From a virus, in IMG/VR virus record IMGVR_UViG_3300017987_000070, positions 21,797-85,796 of that record: a stretch of 64,000 nt of DNA. One strand, given 5' to 3'. The notes under the pieces were generated by a model, which had not been told where the DNA came from, did not search any database, and saw only the letters and a list, made by a program, of their open reading frames with translations. This document shows, piece after piece, positions 9,408-17,700 of the stretch (position 1 is the first letter of the stretch; each line of letters opens with the position of its first letter). A program made the translations under genes and the position numbers.

Positions 9408-9866
9408 TCAGCCCTCTCCTGTCAGACGCTTGCCCACCACATCGGGCAGGTAAGGCGTCGGATCGATCTTCCTGTAGACCCTGCGATATTTGAACGTGTC
9501 GCCCACTTGGGCCGCACGGAAGAGGTCACGGAACTTCTCGTACACCATCCCCACGTCTACCCTCTGCTCGGGCTCACCCATGTTCCGCAGGATAGCCCAG
9601 TGCAGGACATCCATGCTTCCCAGAAGGTCATCCAGCTCCGACTGAGAAGGGATATCGAAGAAGCCCCCGAAGTTGGGCCGCTTCAGGGTTTGGAGTTCGC
9701 AGATGAGCCTGACAGACTCGCCCTCTTGACGGCTCCGGGGATTGACGACTTCGACCGCCCCGACGATCTCGTATGTGTTGTAGAGCAAGGGACCCGGACG
9801 GACTCCCGCGCGGCGGTTCGGGGGCATCTTGTAGCGGTGGTCAGCGGCCCATTCAAACTTATTCAT
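9408..9866 (-). CDS. Hypothetical protein
   Basis: 152 aa with a strong purine-rich ribosome binding site (AAGGAAGGAGAAG) upstream. Basic N-terminus (NKFEWAADHRYKMPPNRRAG) followed by mixed strands and helices. No signal peptide, membrane span or known motif. An exact TTGACA box lies 5' of it (9921-9926), so it may begin its own transcript that also covers the gene at 9017. Confidence 0.6.
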   Translation of the reverse strand: MNKFEWAADHRYKMPPNRRAGVRPGPLLYNTYEIVGAVEVVNPRSRQEGESVRLICELQTLKRPNFGGFFDIPSQSELDDLLGSMDVLHWAILRNMGEPEQRVDVGMVYEKFRDLFRAAQVGDTFKYRRVYRKIDPTPYLPDVVGKRLTGEG

Positions 9867-9896
9867 GATCTCTTCTCCTTCCTTTTGTGTTACGTT

Positions 9897-9926
9897 ACTC
9901 TAACTTAGGTTCGCACTCGTTGTCAA
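9897..9926 (-). promoter_or_regulatory. Putative sigma-70-like promoter
   Basis: Minus strand TTGACA (9921-9926), 18-base spacer, TAGAGT (9897-9902), upstream of the gene starting at 9866. The -35 is exact, the -10 matches four of six bases. The -35 box overlaps the stop codon of the gene at 9923. Confidence 0.4.
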
Positions 9927-11140
9927 CCGAAGATTTTACGCATGAGCTTGGCGTTGGTCGTGTAAACGACCTTCTCATCGAAGAAAGCCTGCCATTCGTC
10001 CTCGCGGCAGTTGTCAAACGCTTCCGTGTCTGTGGTACCGATGTATTCGAGGTTCGGGTGGTCCCTAAGAACCTTAAACGTGGGGCCGTGTAGCCCACGG
10101 ACATAGTAGTCAAGGAAGACCGCTTTGAGATGGGGGTAGCCAGGGAGGTACCCCATTCTATCAAAGCTAAGAGTGAGCTTCACGTACTCGAAGTTGCCTG
10201 GAAGCTTGCCTTCTCCAAACGCCTCACACCCTTTCAAGGTCTTGAGGTCCCAGACCTTGACGTACCGGCCTACCAGATTGTTATCAAACTTGCCGTAAGA
10301 GTCCATTGTGAGATGCTTCGGCTCCCACTGACGCAAGATACCGTCCACATAGGGCAGGAAGACCTCATGGTACTCACGATTCTTCTCGCAGTTCTGGAGC
10401 ATGGCCAGCACCGTCTTGAACCCACTCTTGCTCGGCTTGATGGTTTGCATGGCCGATCGCAAGTCACCGAAGTTATCGACGCCCAGACCCATGAAGTATG
10501 AGTTGACCTTGCTCGCGATGCGCTTGATCCGCTTCTTTTCGTGGCTAGCACCCTTAAAGCTGAGTTCAAGCCTTGACCATTCGTGAGAGTTCAGCTTGAC
10601 CGACAGTTGCCAGTCGTGACGCCAATGACTGTTGTACTCTTTATTCTTCCGGCGCATGAGGTCAGACCACACTGACCCCACGTGCTCTAGGACCCCCTTA
10701 AAGATCTGTTTCAGGTTGAACTTGGGGATGACACCCTGACCCCTCACGACACACTCTTGAATGTACGCCTTGAAGACACTGGGTCTCCCGACCCCTTCGG
10801 CAAGAGGCTTCCATGAGAGGGACATGTCTTCCGGCCACTCTTCAGGGTATACCTCGTCATGCCACACCGAACGGGCGTCGAAGCTATCCTGAACCAAAGT
10901 GAGAAGCTCGGGGGAGAGGTCTTCAAGACGGATAGAAGGTGTAGTTAGATCGCTGAATCCCGCGTCGACCTCTTCGCGAGTCTCCCGCCACCCCTTGAAG
11001 AAGACTACGTGGTAGGACTCCCCGAAGATCGGGAGGAAGAACTTCCAGTCGAACACTTCCAGGGACTTGATTTCCGCATCGAGCTTGTGCATAAGCTCGA
11101 TGGCGTCATAGGTCTTTGAGAGATCGTCGGCGGTAATCAT
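9923..11140 (-). CDS. Unknown protein, paralogue of the gene at 11640-12950
   Basis: 405 aa from ATG 11140, which has AGAGG six bases upstream; a GTG at 11155 is in frame but less well placed. The second half aligns by eye with the protein at 11640-12950: shared features include a leucine/Gln stretch (VLAMLQNCEKNREYHEV against VLKTLQNMEKNGEFYNV), FLPYVDGI against TLPYVHSV, VKVWDLKTLKGCEAF against TKVWKVETMKGYKLF, and NLEYIGTTDTE against NVEKVYTTCRV. The C-terminal third looks like short strand/leucine units (HLKAVFLDYYVRGL), faintly like a degenerate leucine-rich repeat. No catalytic motif, signal peptide or membrane span. It is preceded by the shared TTTCAAAA/TGCTATAAG promoter, as is its paralogue. 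Function unknown. Confidence 0.7.
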   Translation of the reverse strand: MITADDLSKTYDAIELMHKLDAEIKSLEVFDWKFFLPIFGESYHVVFFKGWRETREEVDAGFSDLTTPSIRLEDLSPELLTLVQDSFDARSVWHDEVYPEEWPEDMSLSWKPLAEGVGRPSVFKAYIQECVVRGQGVIPKFNLKQIFKGVLEHVGSVWSDLMRRKNKEYNSHWRHDWQLSVKLNSHEWSRLELSFKGASHEKKRIKRIASKVNSYFMGLGVDNFGDLRSAMQTIKPSKSGFKTVLAMLQNCEKNREYHEVFLPYVDGILRQWEPKHLTMDSYGKFDNNLVGRYVKVWDLKTLKGCEAFGEGKLPGNFEYVKLTLSFDRMGYLPGYPHLKAVFLDYYVRGLHGPTFKVLRDHPNLEYIGTTDTEAFDNCREDEWQAFFDEKVVYTTNAKLMRKIFG

Positions 11141-11178
11141 GTCGTTCCTCTTCACGAGTAGTAGCTTGTCTCACCTTG

Positions 11179-11210
11179 CTTATAGCAGCTACGAGCCCGT
11201 TTTTTGAAAC
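11179..11210 (-). promoter_or_regulatory. Recurrent phage promoter, copy C
   Basis: Minus strand GTTTCAAAAAA (11200-11210) then TGC plus TATAAG (11179-11184), expected start ~11172, ~30 bases before ATG 11140. One of five similar sites in the window; the spacer is one base longer than in the other four. Confidence 0.65.
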
Positions 11211-11215
11211 TTTCT

Positions 11216-11629
11216 TCAGTCTTCTTCTATGACCTCGGCTTGCAGCCTCTTCACGCCCCATACGCCATCGAACTCGTAAGGGTACTCCACTTCCAGCAGT
11301 TCGTTCAAGGGCTCTTCGAAATGTCTTCGCACATAGTGAGGCCCTCGGGCGTACATGTAGAGCAGGATGAAGGGGATCGCGAAGGCGAGTCCGATGATCT
11401 TGAGGATATCGGTGACCTGGAACCAGCTAGGAGCGCTGAAGAAGGCGCTTAGGCTGTTCCTAAGCGCTCTGAGGATGCCACCGTACATTTCGATGCCGTC
11501 GCTCTGGTTCCTCCACATGTAGAGACGTGGATGCTTCATGACCTCTCGAAGCTCTTTCTCCCTCTTACGGATCATGTAGTTACGGCGCATGTGCCAGAGG
11601 TCTTCGTCAATGTCGCAACGGTAACGCAT
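11216..11629 (-). CDS. Single-span membrane protein of unknown function
   Basis: 137 aa with GAGGAG upstream of ATG 11629, ten bases after the stop of the gene at 11640. The first half is strongly basic (RRNYMIRKREKELREVMK), then a single hydrophobic span at ~91-111 (ILKIIGLAFAIPFILLYMYA) followed by an acidic tail ending EVIEED. By the positive-inside rule the N-terminus should be cytoplasmic. It lies between two paralogous genes and probably shares their transcript, so a joint function at the membrane is possible but unproven. Confidence 0.65.
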   Translation of the reverse strand: MRYRCDIDEDLWHMRRNYMIRKREKELREVMKHPRLYMWRNQSDGIEMYGGILRALRNSLSAFFSAPSWFQVTDILKIIGLAFAIPFILLYMYARGPHYVRRHFEEPLNELLEVEYPYEFDGVWGVKRLQAEVIEED

Positions 11630-11639
11630 GGGTGTCTCC

Positions 11640-12950
11640 TCACTTTTTTGAAAAGAAATCGTTGATGGCGCTTGTGGGACTCTTGCCGTCCAGATATTCA
11701 GCTTGAGGATACATCTCCTCCACCTCCTTCACGAAGTTCACCCGGCACGTGGTGTAGACCTTCTCCACGTTGGGGAACCTCTCCGAGACGGGAACGAGCC
11801 AGCCCGGAGTGTAGTCGAAGATGAGCACCTTCACGTTTGGATAAGACACCCTCTCCGCCAAGGGAGAGAGTTGGGGAATTCCGTTCTGGAACTTGAAGAA
11901 GATCACCTCGGGGTCCCCTGGGAGGGCGTTGTGACTGTGAAAGAGCTTGTACCCCTTCATCGTCTCGACCTTCCACACCTTCGTGAGACCCGCGATCTCC
12001 TTGTCATACTTGTCGGTCGTGAGTTCACGGTCCGACACACGCCAGGATCGGTCCATCACGGAGTGAACGTAAGGGAGAGTGACGTTGTAGAACTCCCCGT
12101 TCTTCTCCATGTTCTGAAGCGTCTTGAGGACCTTACGGAAGTGCTTCTTCGACCCCGGCTGCTGCATGAGAGAGCGGATAGCCCCGAACCCGTCAGGCTC
12201 CAATATCGAGAAGACCTCTTCGATCACCTCCAGCCCGCCCTTGATTACCTCTTTCGGGTTGCGAAGATAACCTGTCAGGGACTTGGACCTCTCGTGGAAG
12301 TGAATCTTATTCAGGTTGTGCGACGTTGCCGTGGTGATGTGAGCGAGCGCATGAGAACTCGAGTTAGGGTGCGCACTGTACGCGACTCGGATCTTCTCGA
12401 CTTCCTCATCCCAGCTCTGGTAGAGAAGGGTCTTCAGCTCATTCAAGACCCGCTCAAGAACCCGGACCGGGATGTAACCATACCCCGACTCCATCTTCTC
12501 GTACATGTCTTCGACGGCACGGTCTCGCAGGCTCTCGTAGCGATCTCCCCATACCTCATCGATCCCAAAAATCCTCTCATCGAACCCCAGAGGGACGACG
12601 GAAATTAGGGGACCACCCATAGGGCGGTGTTGGAGGACCTTCTGAAGCCAAGGTGTCTCCCATTCACGGTCCAGGGTGAGGTTCTCCTTCTCGTCGAGAA
12701 TCCAACCTCTAAGGTCTTCATTCAGGGATGAGGCCGCGATGAAGGTAGCCGAAAGGTTGGAGGACCTGCGGTAAAGGTCCCGAGAGTTATGATCCCAGTG
12801 TTGTTTCTTGGTCTCACACTCAAAGCCGAGACCCCTCACGTACTCTTCCGCGCTCAGGTACTCAGAGACCACCTGGGTCTTGAGCATCGTGTAGAAGGTC
12901 TGGAGCACTTCTCCAGAGGCTTGAAGGGCGGCGGTATCTGCTTTCATCAT
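11640..12950 (-). CDS. Unknown protein, paralogue of the gene at 9923-11140
   Basis: 436 aa from ATG 12950, which follows GGAG by five bases; the in-frame TTG at 12962 is rejected. The C-terminal ~200 residues match the protein at 9923-11140 in order and spacing (see that entry). The N-terminal half differs more (ALQASGEVLQTFYTMLKTQ, a helical stretch). No known motif recognised. Preceded by promoter copy A with only ~20 bases of leader. The two paralogues with their own promoters flanking a membrane protein suggest a diverging duplicated accessory gene. Confidence 0.7.
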   Translation of the reverse strand: MMKADTAALQASGEVLQTFYTMLKTQVVSEYLSAEEYVRGLGFECETKKQHWDHNSRDLYRRSSNLSATFIAASSLNEDLRGWILDEKENLTLDREWETPWLQKVLQHRPMGGPLISVVPLGFDERIFGIDEVWGDRYESLRDRAVEDMYEKMESGYGYIPVRVLERVLNELKTLLYQSWDEEVEKIRVAYSAHPNSSSHALAHITTATSHNLNKIHFHERSKSLTGYLRNPKEVIKGGLEVIEEVFSILEPDGFGAIRSLMQQPGSKKHFRKVLKTLQNMEKNGEFYNVTLPYVHSVMDRSWRVSDRELTTDKYDKEIAGLTKVWKVETMKGYKLFHSHNALPGDPEVIFFKFQNGIPQLSPLAERVSYPNVKVLIFDYTPGWLVPVSERFPNVEKVYTTCRVNFVKEVEEMYPQAEYLDGKSPTSAINDFFSKK

Positions 12951-12976
12951 CTTACTCCACAAGGGGTTCTACGAGG

Positions 12977-13008
12977 AGTATAGCAGCGATGGGAGAGATT
13001 TTGAAGAG
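12977..13008 (-). promoter_or_regulatory. Recurrent phage promoter, copy A
   Basis: Minus strand CTCTTCAAAAT (12998-13008), then TGC plus TATACT (12977-12982); TTCAAA to TATACT spacing is 17. Expected start ~12970, just before ATG 12950. Confidence 0.7.
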
Positions 13009-13012
13009 TTTT

Positions 13013-14587
13013 TCAGTACGTTTCAAAAAACTCGCGATATCTCTTGGCGAGAGTTGATGATCGCTCTTCAGGGTCTAGACTGAGCGTTTTGGGATCAATG
13101 CCATTGAGCTTGAGCAACTCCGGGTGATGCCACCAGTTGTTTTTTGCCGACTTTGGGATGCGGATTAAGTTCGAGATCGTCTCGCCCGCAGAGTGCAGAA
13201 CTACCTCTTCTGAAGACTCAGGGTCTATCCAAATGATATCTTCGTTAGGGTACTCAGCCTTGATTTGTCGTGTGAGCCACTCTTCAGCCGCTCGAACGGT
13301 CTCGACGTATTTTTTACCGAAGAACACCCTGTCCGTCTTTGACAGATCAACTAGATACCCTTTGTATTGAAAAGGTTTACCCTTCTCTAGCCGGACTAAG
13401 CCGTCATAAAGAGCACTTCGACAACCGTCTTCCGACTTCATGACAGTCCCATAGCATGACCATTTGAAGAGAAGGTCTTCACCTGAATTCTTCAAGCTAG
13501 TGTTGAACACATCGGGGTTATGATGCCACCTTGCTAGAAGTGCTACCGTCATACTTTCGGTTATCTTTCCGCCCTTAAACATGGGCATTACAGTATAGAA
13601 AGCTTCCATGCAATCGCGGTACTCTTGGCAGAGCAAGTCCCAATTCTCTCTGATGTAAGTATAGTGCTTACGCTCGCTGACCACAAAAGAACTCAGTTCT
13701 GTCGTGGTATACTCAGGAGTTCGGAGCATGTAAGCTCTTAGCATGTTCGCGTAAGCTTTTTTTGTCATGGTTTCGTTGGTGTAGTCTGTACGGCTCAGCT
13801 GAGCTGTAAACTTATCGACGGCTTTATGCGCATCGAAGTCAGGACCGCTAATGCAGCTTTTTGAGTAGGTTTCATCGCTCATAACCTTCCCGTTTTTATT
13901 AACGCTTCGGAAGACCGCTTGTAAATCCGGGTCCGTAAAATCAGCGCTAAGAGTCTCATGTAAAAGATTCTTTTCACTGTAAGCCGAAAGCATATGCGAG
14001 AACTGGACCCAATCTGAAGGGGTTTTGAATTTGCCCTGAAGGAGGGGGAACCAGTAGGAGTGGGGAGTGTCAAACACAAGACAAAGAGGGAAGTACCCTT
14101 CAAAAGTGCTTGGGTCCTTTATGTCAATGTGGTCGATAACGGTGAAGAACCTGTCATACAGGAACGAGTCTGGGATCTCAGAGATTGGTCTATTCACGTA
14201 CTCCGATACAGCGTCTAGACAGATCGCGAAGGTTCCTTCCTGGGGCCGGGTTCGGGAGCGTTTTTTGTCCTCGTAAGGATTCTCGTACCCTTCAAAGGTA
14301 TTACATCGGAGTAGCGTGGTGGTCCTTTGTAGACCGTCACATACTTCGAACGCACATTGGGTTAAGTCGTACTGAGGGCCTCCCCTGTACGTGATTCGAC
14401 GCGATACTGCGTCTGGGGTATTAACGTGGTTGATCAAGAACAGGCCAGAACTAGCGTTCCGAAGCATCGAGTGGATGAACTTGCACTCGCGCTCGAAGTC
14501 CCATTCAGGTGTCCTCTGGTAGTAGGCCACTCGGTAACGGCCTTGTTGGAGTTCTTTGAGGTAAGTGCGAAGGGGTGTGTTTGACAT
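13013..14587 (-). CDS. DUF262/ParB-like (DGQQR-type) domain protein
   Basis: 524 aa from ATG 14587 (AAAGG eight bases upstream). A longer GTG start at 14647 lies inside the predicted promoter and is rejected. Residues 20-100 carry the DUF262 signature: YYQRTPEWD (22-30), then CDGLQRTTTLL (83-93), the counterpart of the DGQQRxTTL motif. Known DUF262 proteins include GmrSD-type restriction nucleases and other nucleotide-hydrolysing, DNA-directed enzymes. The C-terminal ~400 residues lack an obvious HNH (DUF1524) motif, so no nuclease is claimed. The gene is richer in A+T than its neighbours and has a separate host-like promoter, which fits a transferred accessory gene. Confidence 0.68.
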   Translation of the reverse strand: MSNTPLRTYLKELQQGRYRVAYYQRTPEWDFERECKFIHSMLRNASSGLFLINHVNTPDAVSRRITYRGGPQYDLTQCAFEVCDGLQRTTTLLRCNTFEGYENPYEDKKRSRTRPQEGTFAICLDAVSEYVNRPISEIPDSFLYDRFFTVIDHIDIKDPSTFEGYFPLCLVFDTPHSYWFPLLQGKFKTPSDWVQFSHMLSAYSEKNLLHETLSADFTDPDLQAVFRSVNKNGKVMSDETYSKSCISGPDFDAHKAVDKFTAQLSRTDYTNETMTKKAYANMLRAYMLRTPEYTTTELSSFVVSERKHYTYIRENWDLLCQEYRDCMEAFYTVMPMFKGGKITESMTVALLARWHHNPDVFNTSLKNSGEDLLFKWSCYGTVMKSEDGCRSALYDGLVRLEKGKPFQYKGYLVDLSKTDRVFFGKKYVETVRAAEEWLTRQIKAEYPNEDIIWIDPESSEEVVLHSAGETISNLIRIPKSAKNNWWHHPELLKLNGIDPKTLSLDPEERSSTLAKRYREFFETY

Positions 14588-14647
14588 GCTCAAAACCTTT
14601 GGGTGGGGTGGGGTGGTCTCAGATTCTCCCCGGTAGATTACGAACAC

Positions 14648-14676
14648 AACTTAGAGCCCGCTCTCGTCTTTGTCAA
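14648..14676 (-). promoter_or_regulatory. Sigma-70-like promoter for the DUF262 gene
   Basis: Minus strand TTGACA (14671-14676), 17-base spacer, TAAGTT (14648-14653). Exact -35, three-of-six -10, correct spacing. It places the start of transcription near 14641, downstream of the GTG at 14647, which rules that start out. Confidence 0.5.
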
Positions 14677-14700
14677 GCTTTTTTGTGGGCATTCGCGTCT

Positions 14701-14759
14701 CTCCCGTATGTTTTTGTGCCGATGGTGATGTACTACCACAGTCCAAGAGCATACGGGAG
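14701..14759 (+). promoter_or_regulatory. Inverted repeat enclosing the ribosome binding site of the 2446-aa gene
   Basis: CTCCCGTATG (14701-14710) and CATACGGGAG (14750-14759) are perfect 10-base complements separated by 39 bases. The right arm contains the GGGAG ribosome binding site, five bases before ATG 14765. In RNA the pairing would hide the site, so translation of the first gene of the structural operon may be conditional. The arms could instead be a DNA operator. Confidence 0.6.
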
Positions 14760-14764
14760 CCCTC

Positions 14765-17700
14765 ATGTTCGACTCCGGCTACGTTTTGCGCCAGCCTAGA
14801 GTGTCTAGCGCTAACAATCCTACACAAGATGACCCTAGCGTTCATGTCCTTGACCGTGATTCCGATGGTAACCTGACTTCGGACCGTGACGAGTACCTCG
14901 CGACGTTCATCAATGACCCCACCGCCCAACGCAGAGAATACCTCGTGGTTCCCAAGGCTACGGCGAATCTGGTTGCGGGAGAGGACTTCATTCAGGAGAC
15001 TCCGGTCAACGTGGACGATGCAGGTTTGGTGTATCAGTTCAATCAAGCGGGTCTTGCGATCCGAGATTTCTCCCTCGTGTCTGGCGATGCTCCCGATAAG
15101 GTAGACCTCCAGGCGGGTCTCTTGATGTACGACACCGCGCCGGGTACAACTCCCGTGGTGCAGTACCGTCGTGAAGCTCTGTCTCTCTTCTACACGAGAA
15201 ATGACTCCAACGTCACGCGCTTTGGCTTCGACGATCGTGTCCAGAGGTGGCGCACGCTTCCCGGCGCACCCCCGGAGCTTATAGGAAACGTACCCGAGGA
15301 CGCCCTCACGCCTCTCACACTGGCCGCTACGGAGCCAGACGCGGGAACACCCAGGATTGTCCTCGGGAGCCTTGAGAACGCCCCTGTGCCCGTCTCCTAC
15401 ATCCCTACCCAAGCCCGGTGGCAAGACTACCTCGACGGCGTGCTCACCCCCAATGCAGGGGAAGCCGCAGCGTTTGCGGACACGGGCGAGATCCTCTTCG
15501 CGGCAGACATTATCGCGTCTTCGGTGAACCTACCCGTCTTCCAGTACCGCTACTCTTTCTTCGCCCTCGACACTTCCTCGGGTCTCCTGGGTTCCGTGGG
15601 AGAAGACATCTTTCTCAATCCTGTACCCCAAGGTACAGAGTTCCCACTACTCAGAACGCGCTACGGCAGCTACTTGACCGTCGCACGGAGCACTGATCCC
15701 GTGGGTACCGAGGAAGTTAGATACGATGTGAACTCGGGGAAGCTAACCTTCCAGAACGCCGATCGTGACGGAGAGAGTCTCTACTACGACGGCGTGTACT
15801 CTATCACCGAGCCTGTTCAGGCGTTTCCTCCTACGGACTTGGGCACGATCACTCCCAACTTCGCTTCGACCCCTGGCATCGCGAACATAGACGCGTCCGT
15901 GTACGATCGCACGGCGCTCTTGCTGTATGTTCGAGAGTCTGGAGAGGTAATCCAAGACCTTGAGTTCGTCGAAGAGGCGAGTGATCTCCCCCAGCCTTCG
16001 CGCATCCCGGCCACGAAAGCTTTCCTCTTCTACGACGAGGGCGCGGATGAGGTCCAAGTTCAGTTGAGCTTCTCTTTCATGCAGGCGAACTCGGGGCTAA
16101 CCCTGAGCGTCGGGACGGGTGACTTCTACCTCGAAGATGGCATCACCTTCCGTGTGGCACGTTCTTTGCGTCCAGGCGTTGATCCCGATGCGCGCTCTCG
16201 CGTGCGCATCCAAGACGAGGTGCTCATTGATGGGATCTCTCAAGGTGCCTTCGCGATCCTACCTCAGATTCCCTTACAGGATGTAGCTGGATACTCCGAG
16301 GACACGTTCTTTCGTGTACGAAGCAACGGCAGCACGCGCACACTTGTACCTGACGAAGATGTGGTGTACGACTTCGACGCGAGTTCTATCCGTTGGGCAG
16401 AGCGAGAATCACAGACTCAGAGCATCACTCAGGTAGCCTCTTCCGTGAAGCTCCCACATGAGGTCTTGCTTGACCGTAACTTCAGCTTCGAGCTTGACGA
16501 GGGTAATGGGTTCCAAGCCTTGACCCCAGGTGAGACCGTCGTGGTGGACTTCGACCTCGGGAACATCGCCTTTGCCGAGCCCTTCGGTAAACCGCTCTAT
16601 GAGGGCTTCGGTTCTCTCTCGGGGAGCACGTTCACCGACACAGGTGCAGCGTTCAACTTCGCCCTTGACCTCGGAAGCACACCTTCAGCACTCGACGCGT
16701 TCGAGCGTCCCTTGCTCATCCTCACGAACACCAACGAAGTGTTCCGCGTGGACGACTCCACCGCGACCTCGCTCACGATCTCTACTTCAAGCGGCCCTCA
16801 GACGAACGTACCTTACGTCGTCGTGGAGGGACCCGATGTGGTTTATGAGTACGCCTTCGAGGATGTCGACCTCACGCGCCGGACGGTATTCCCTTCGATC
16901 ATCTCTCCTTTGGGATCTTTCGTACCCGATGGAGAGAGCTTTGCGTTCGAGCTGGACGGGGCTGAGGTACCTCACGTGACCCTGGAGAGAGAAACGCTCG
17001 GGTTCATTCAAGACGCCCTGGTGGTTCCTGCCTACTACCTCGCTCCTGAAGCGAACTTCGAGCTTTACCGGGACTCAACGCTCCTGAGCTTCGTGCCCGG
17101 TGCTCCCGCATCCTCGGGAGAGTACACCTTCGACTCTGGAACGGGAGCGATCACGTTCTTCGCGGGGGATGTCACGACCTTCGAGGGGTCCTCCATCGTC
17201 TTGCGTCCTCTCCTCTCGACGGGACGCGCCACGGGACCCGTGGAAGTTCTCGCAGAGAATCGCAGCGTAGGTTTGCCTCTCGACCTTGTAAGTGAAAATG
17301 TAAAATCAGTCGTGCTTTTAAGCGAAAGCCAGTACAGCGTGCAACCTTCCAACGGACAGTTGTTCTTCAACTCCGCATTCCGTGCGGGTGATCGGCTACA
17401 AGTAAGGTACTATGTTGATAGCTTGAATAGCTTAGTTAATTTAATTACCTTTAATGCAAGAGAGAATTTAACTTACGCGCCTGCTACGAGTGTTTTCAAT
17501 TTCGCCTCTGGAATCGAGGTGGATACCACCAAGCCCGGCACGCTGTTCATCAACGGATCGCCAAGCTCTCAGGGGACAGTGGACCTCCTCAACAAGACCG
17601 TGACGCTCAATGCACCGGCGAATCCCAACCGCACGTATCAGGTCGGCTACTTCCGTCTTGACGCTGCCGGAGGGGAGAAGACCGCCGTCTTGCCCTCTCT

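Noticed and set aside
11703-12608. 301-codon plus-strand frame
   Set aside because: Antisense shadow of the gene at 11640-12950, which has promoter, ribosome binding site and paralogue support.
13013-13030. Plus-strand TTTCAAAAAACTCG resembling the recurrent promoter
   Set aside because: No TATA box at the expected spacing; it is the 3' end of the DUF262 gene.
14588-14647. Longer N-terminus for the DUF262 gene from GTG 14647
   Set aside because: Falls inside the predicted promoter; the ATG at 14587 has a better ribosome binding site.
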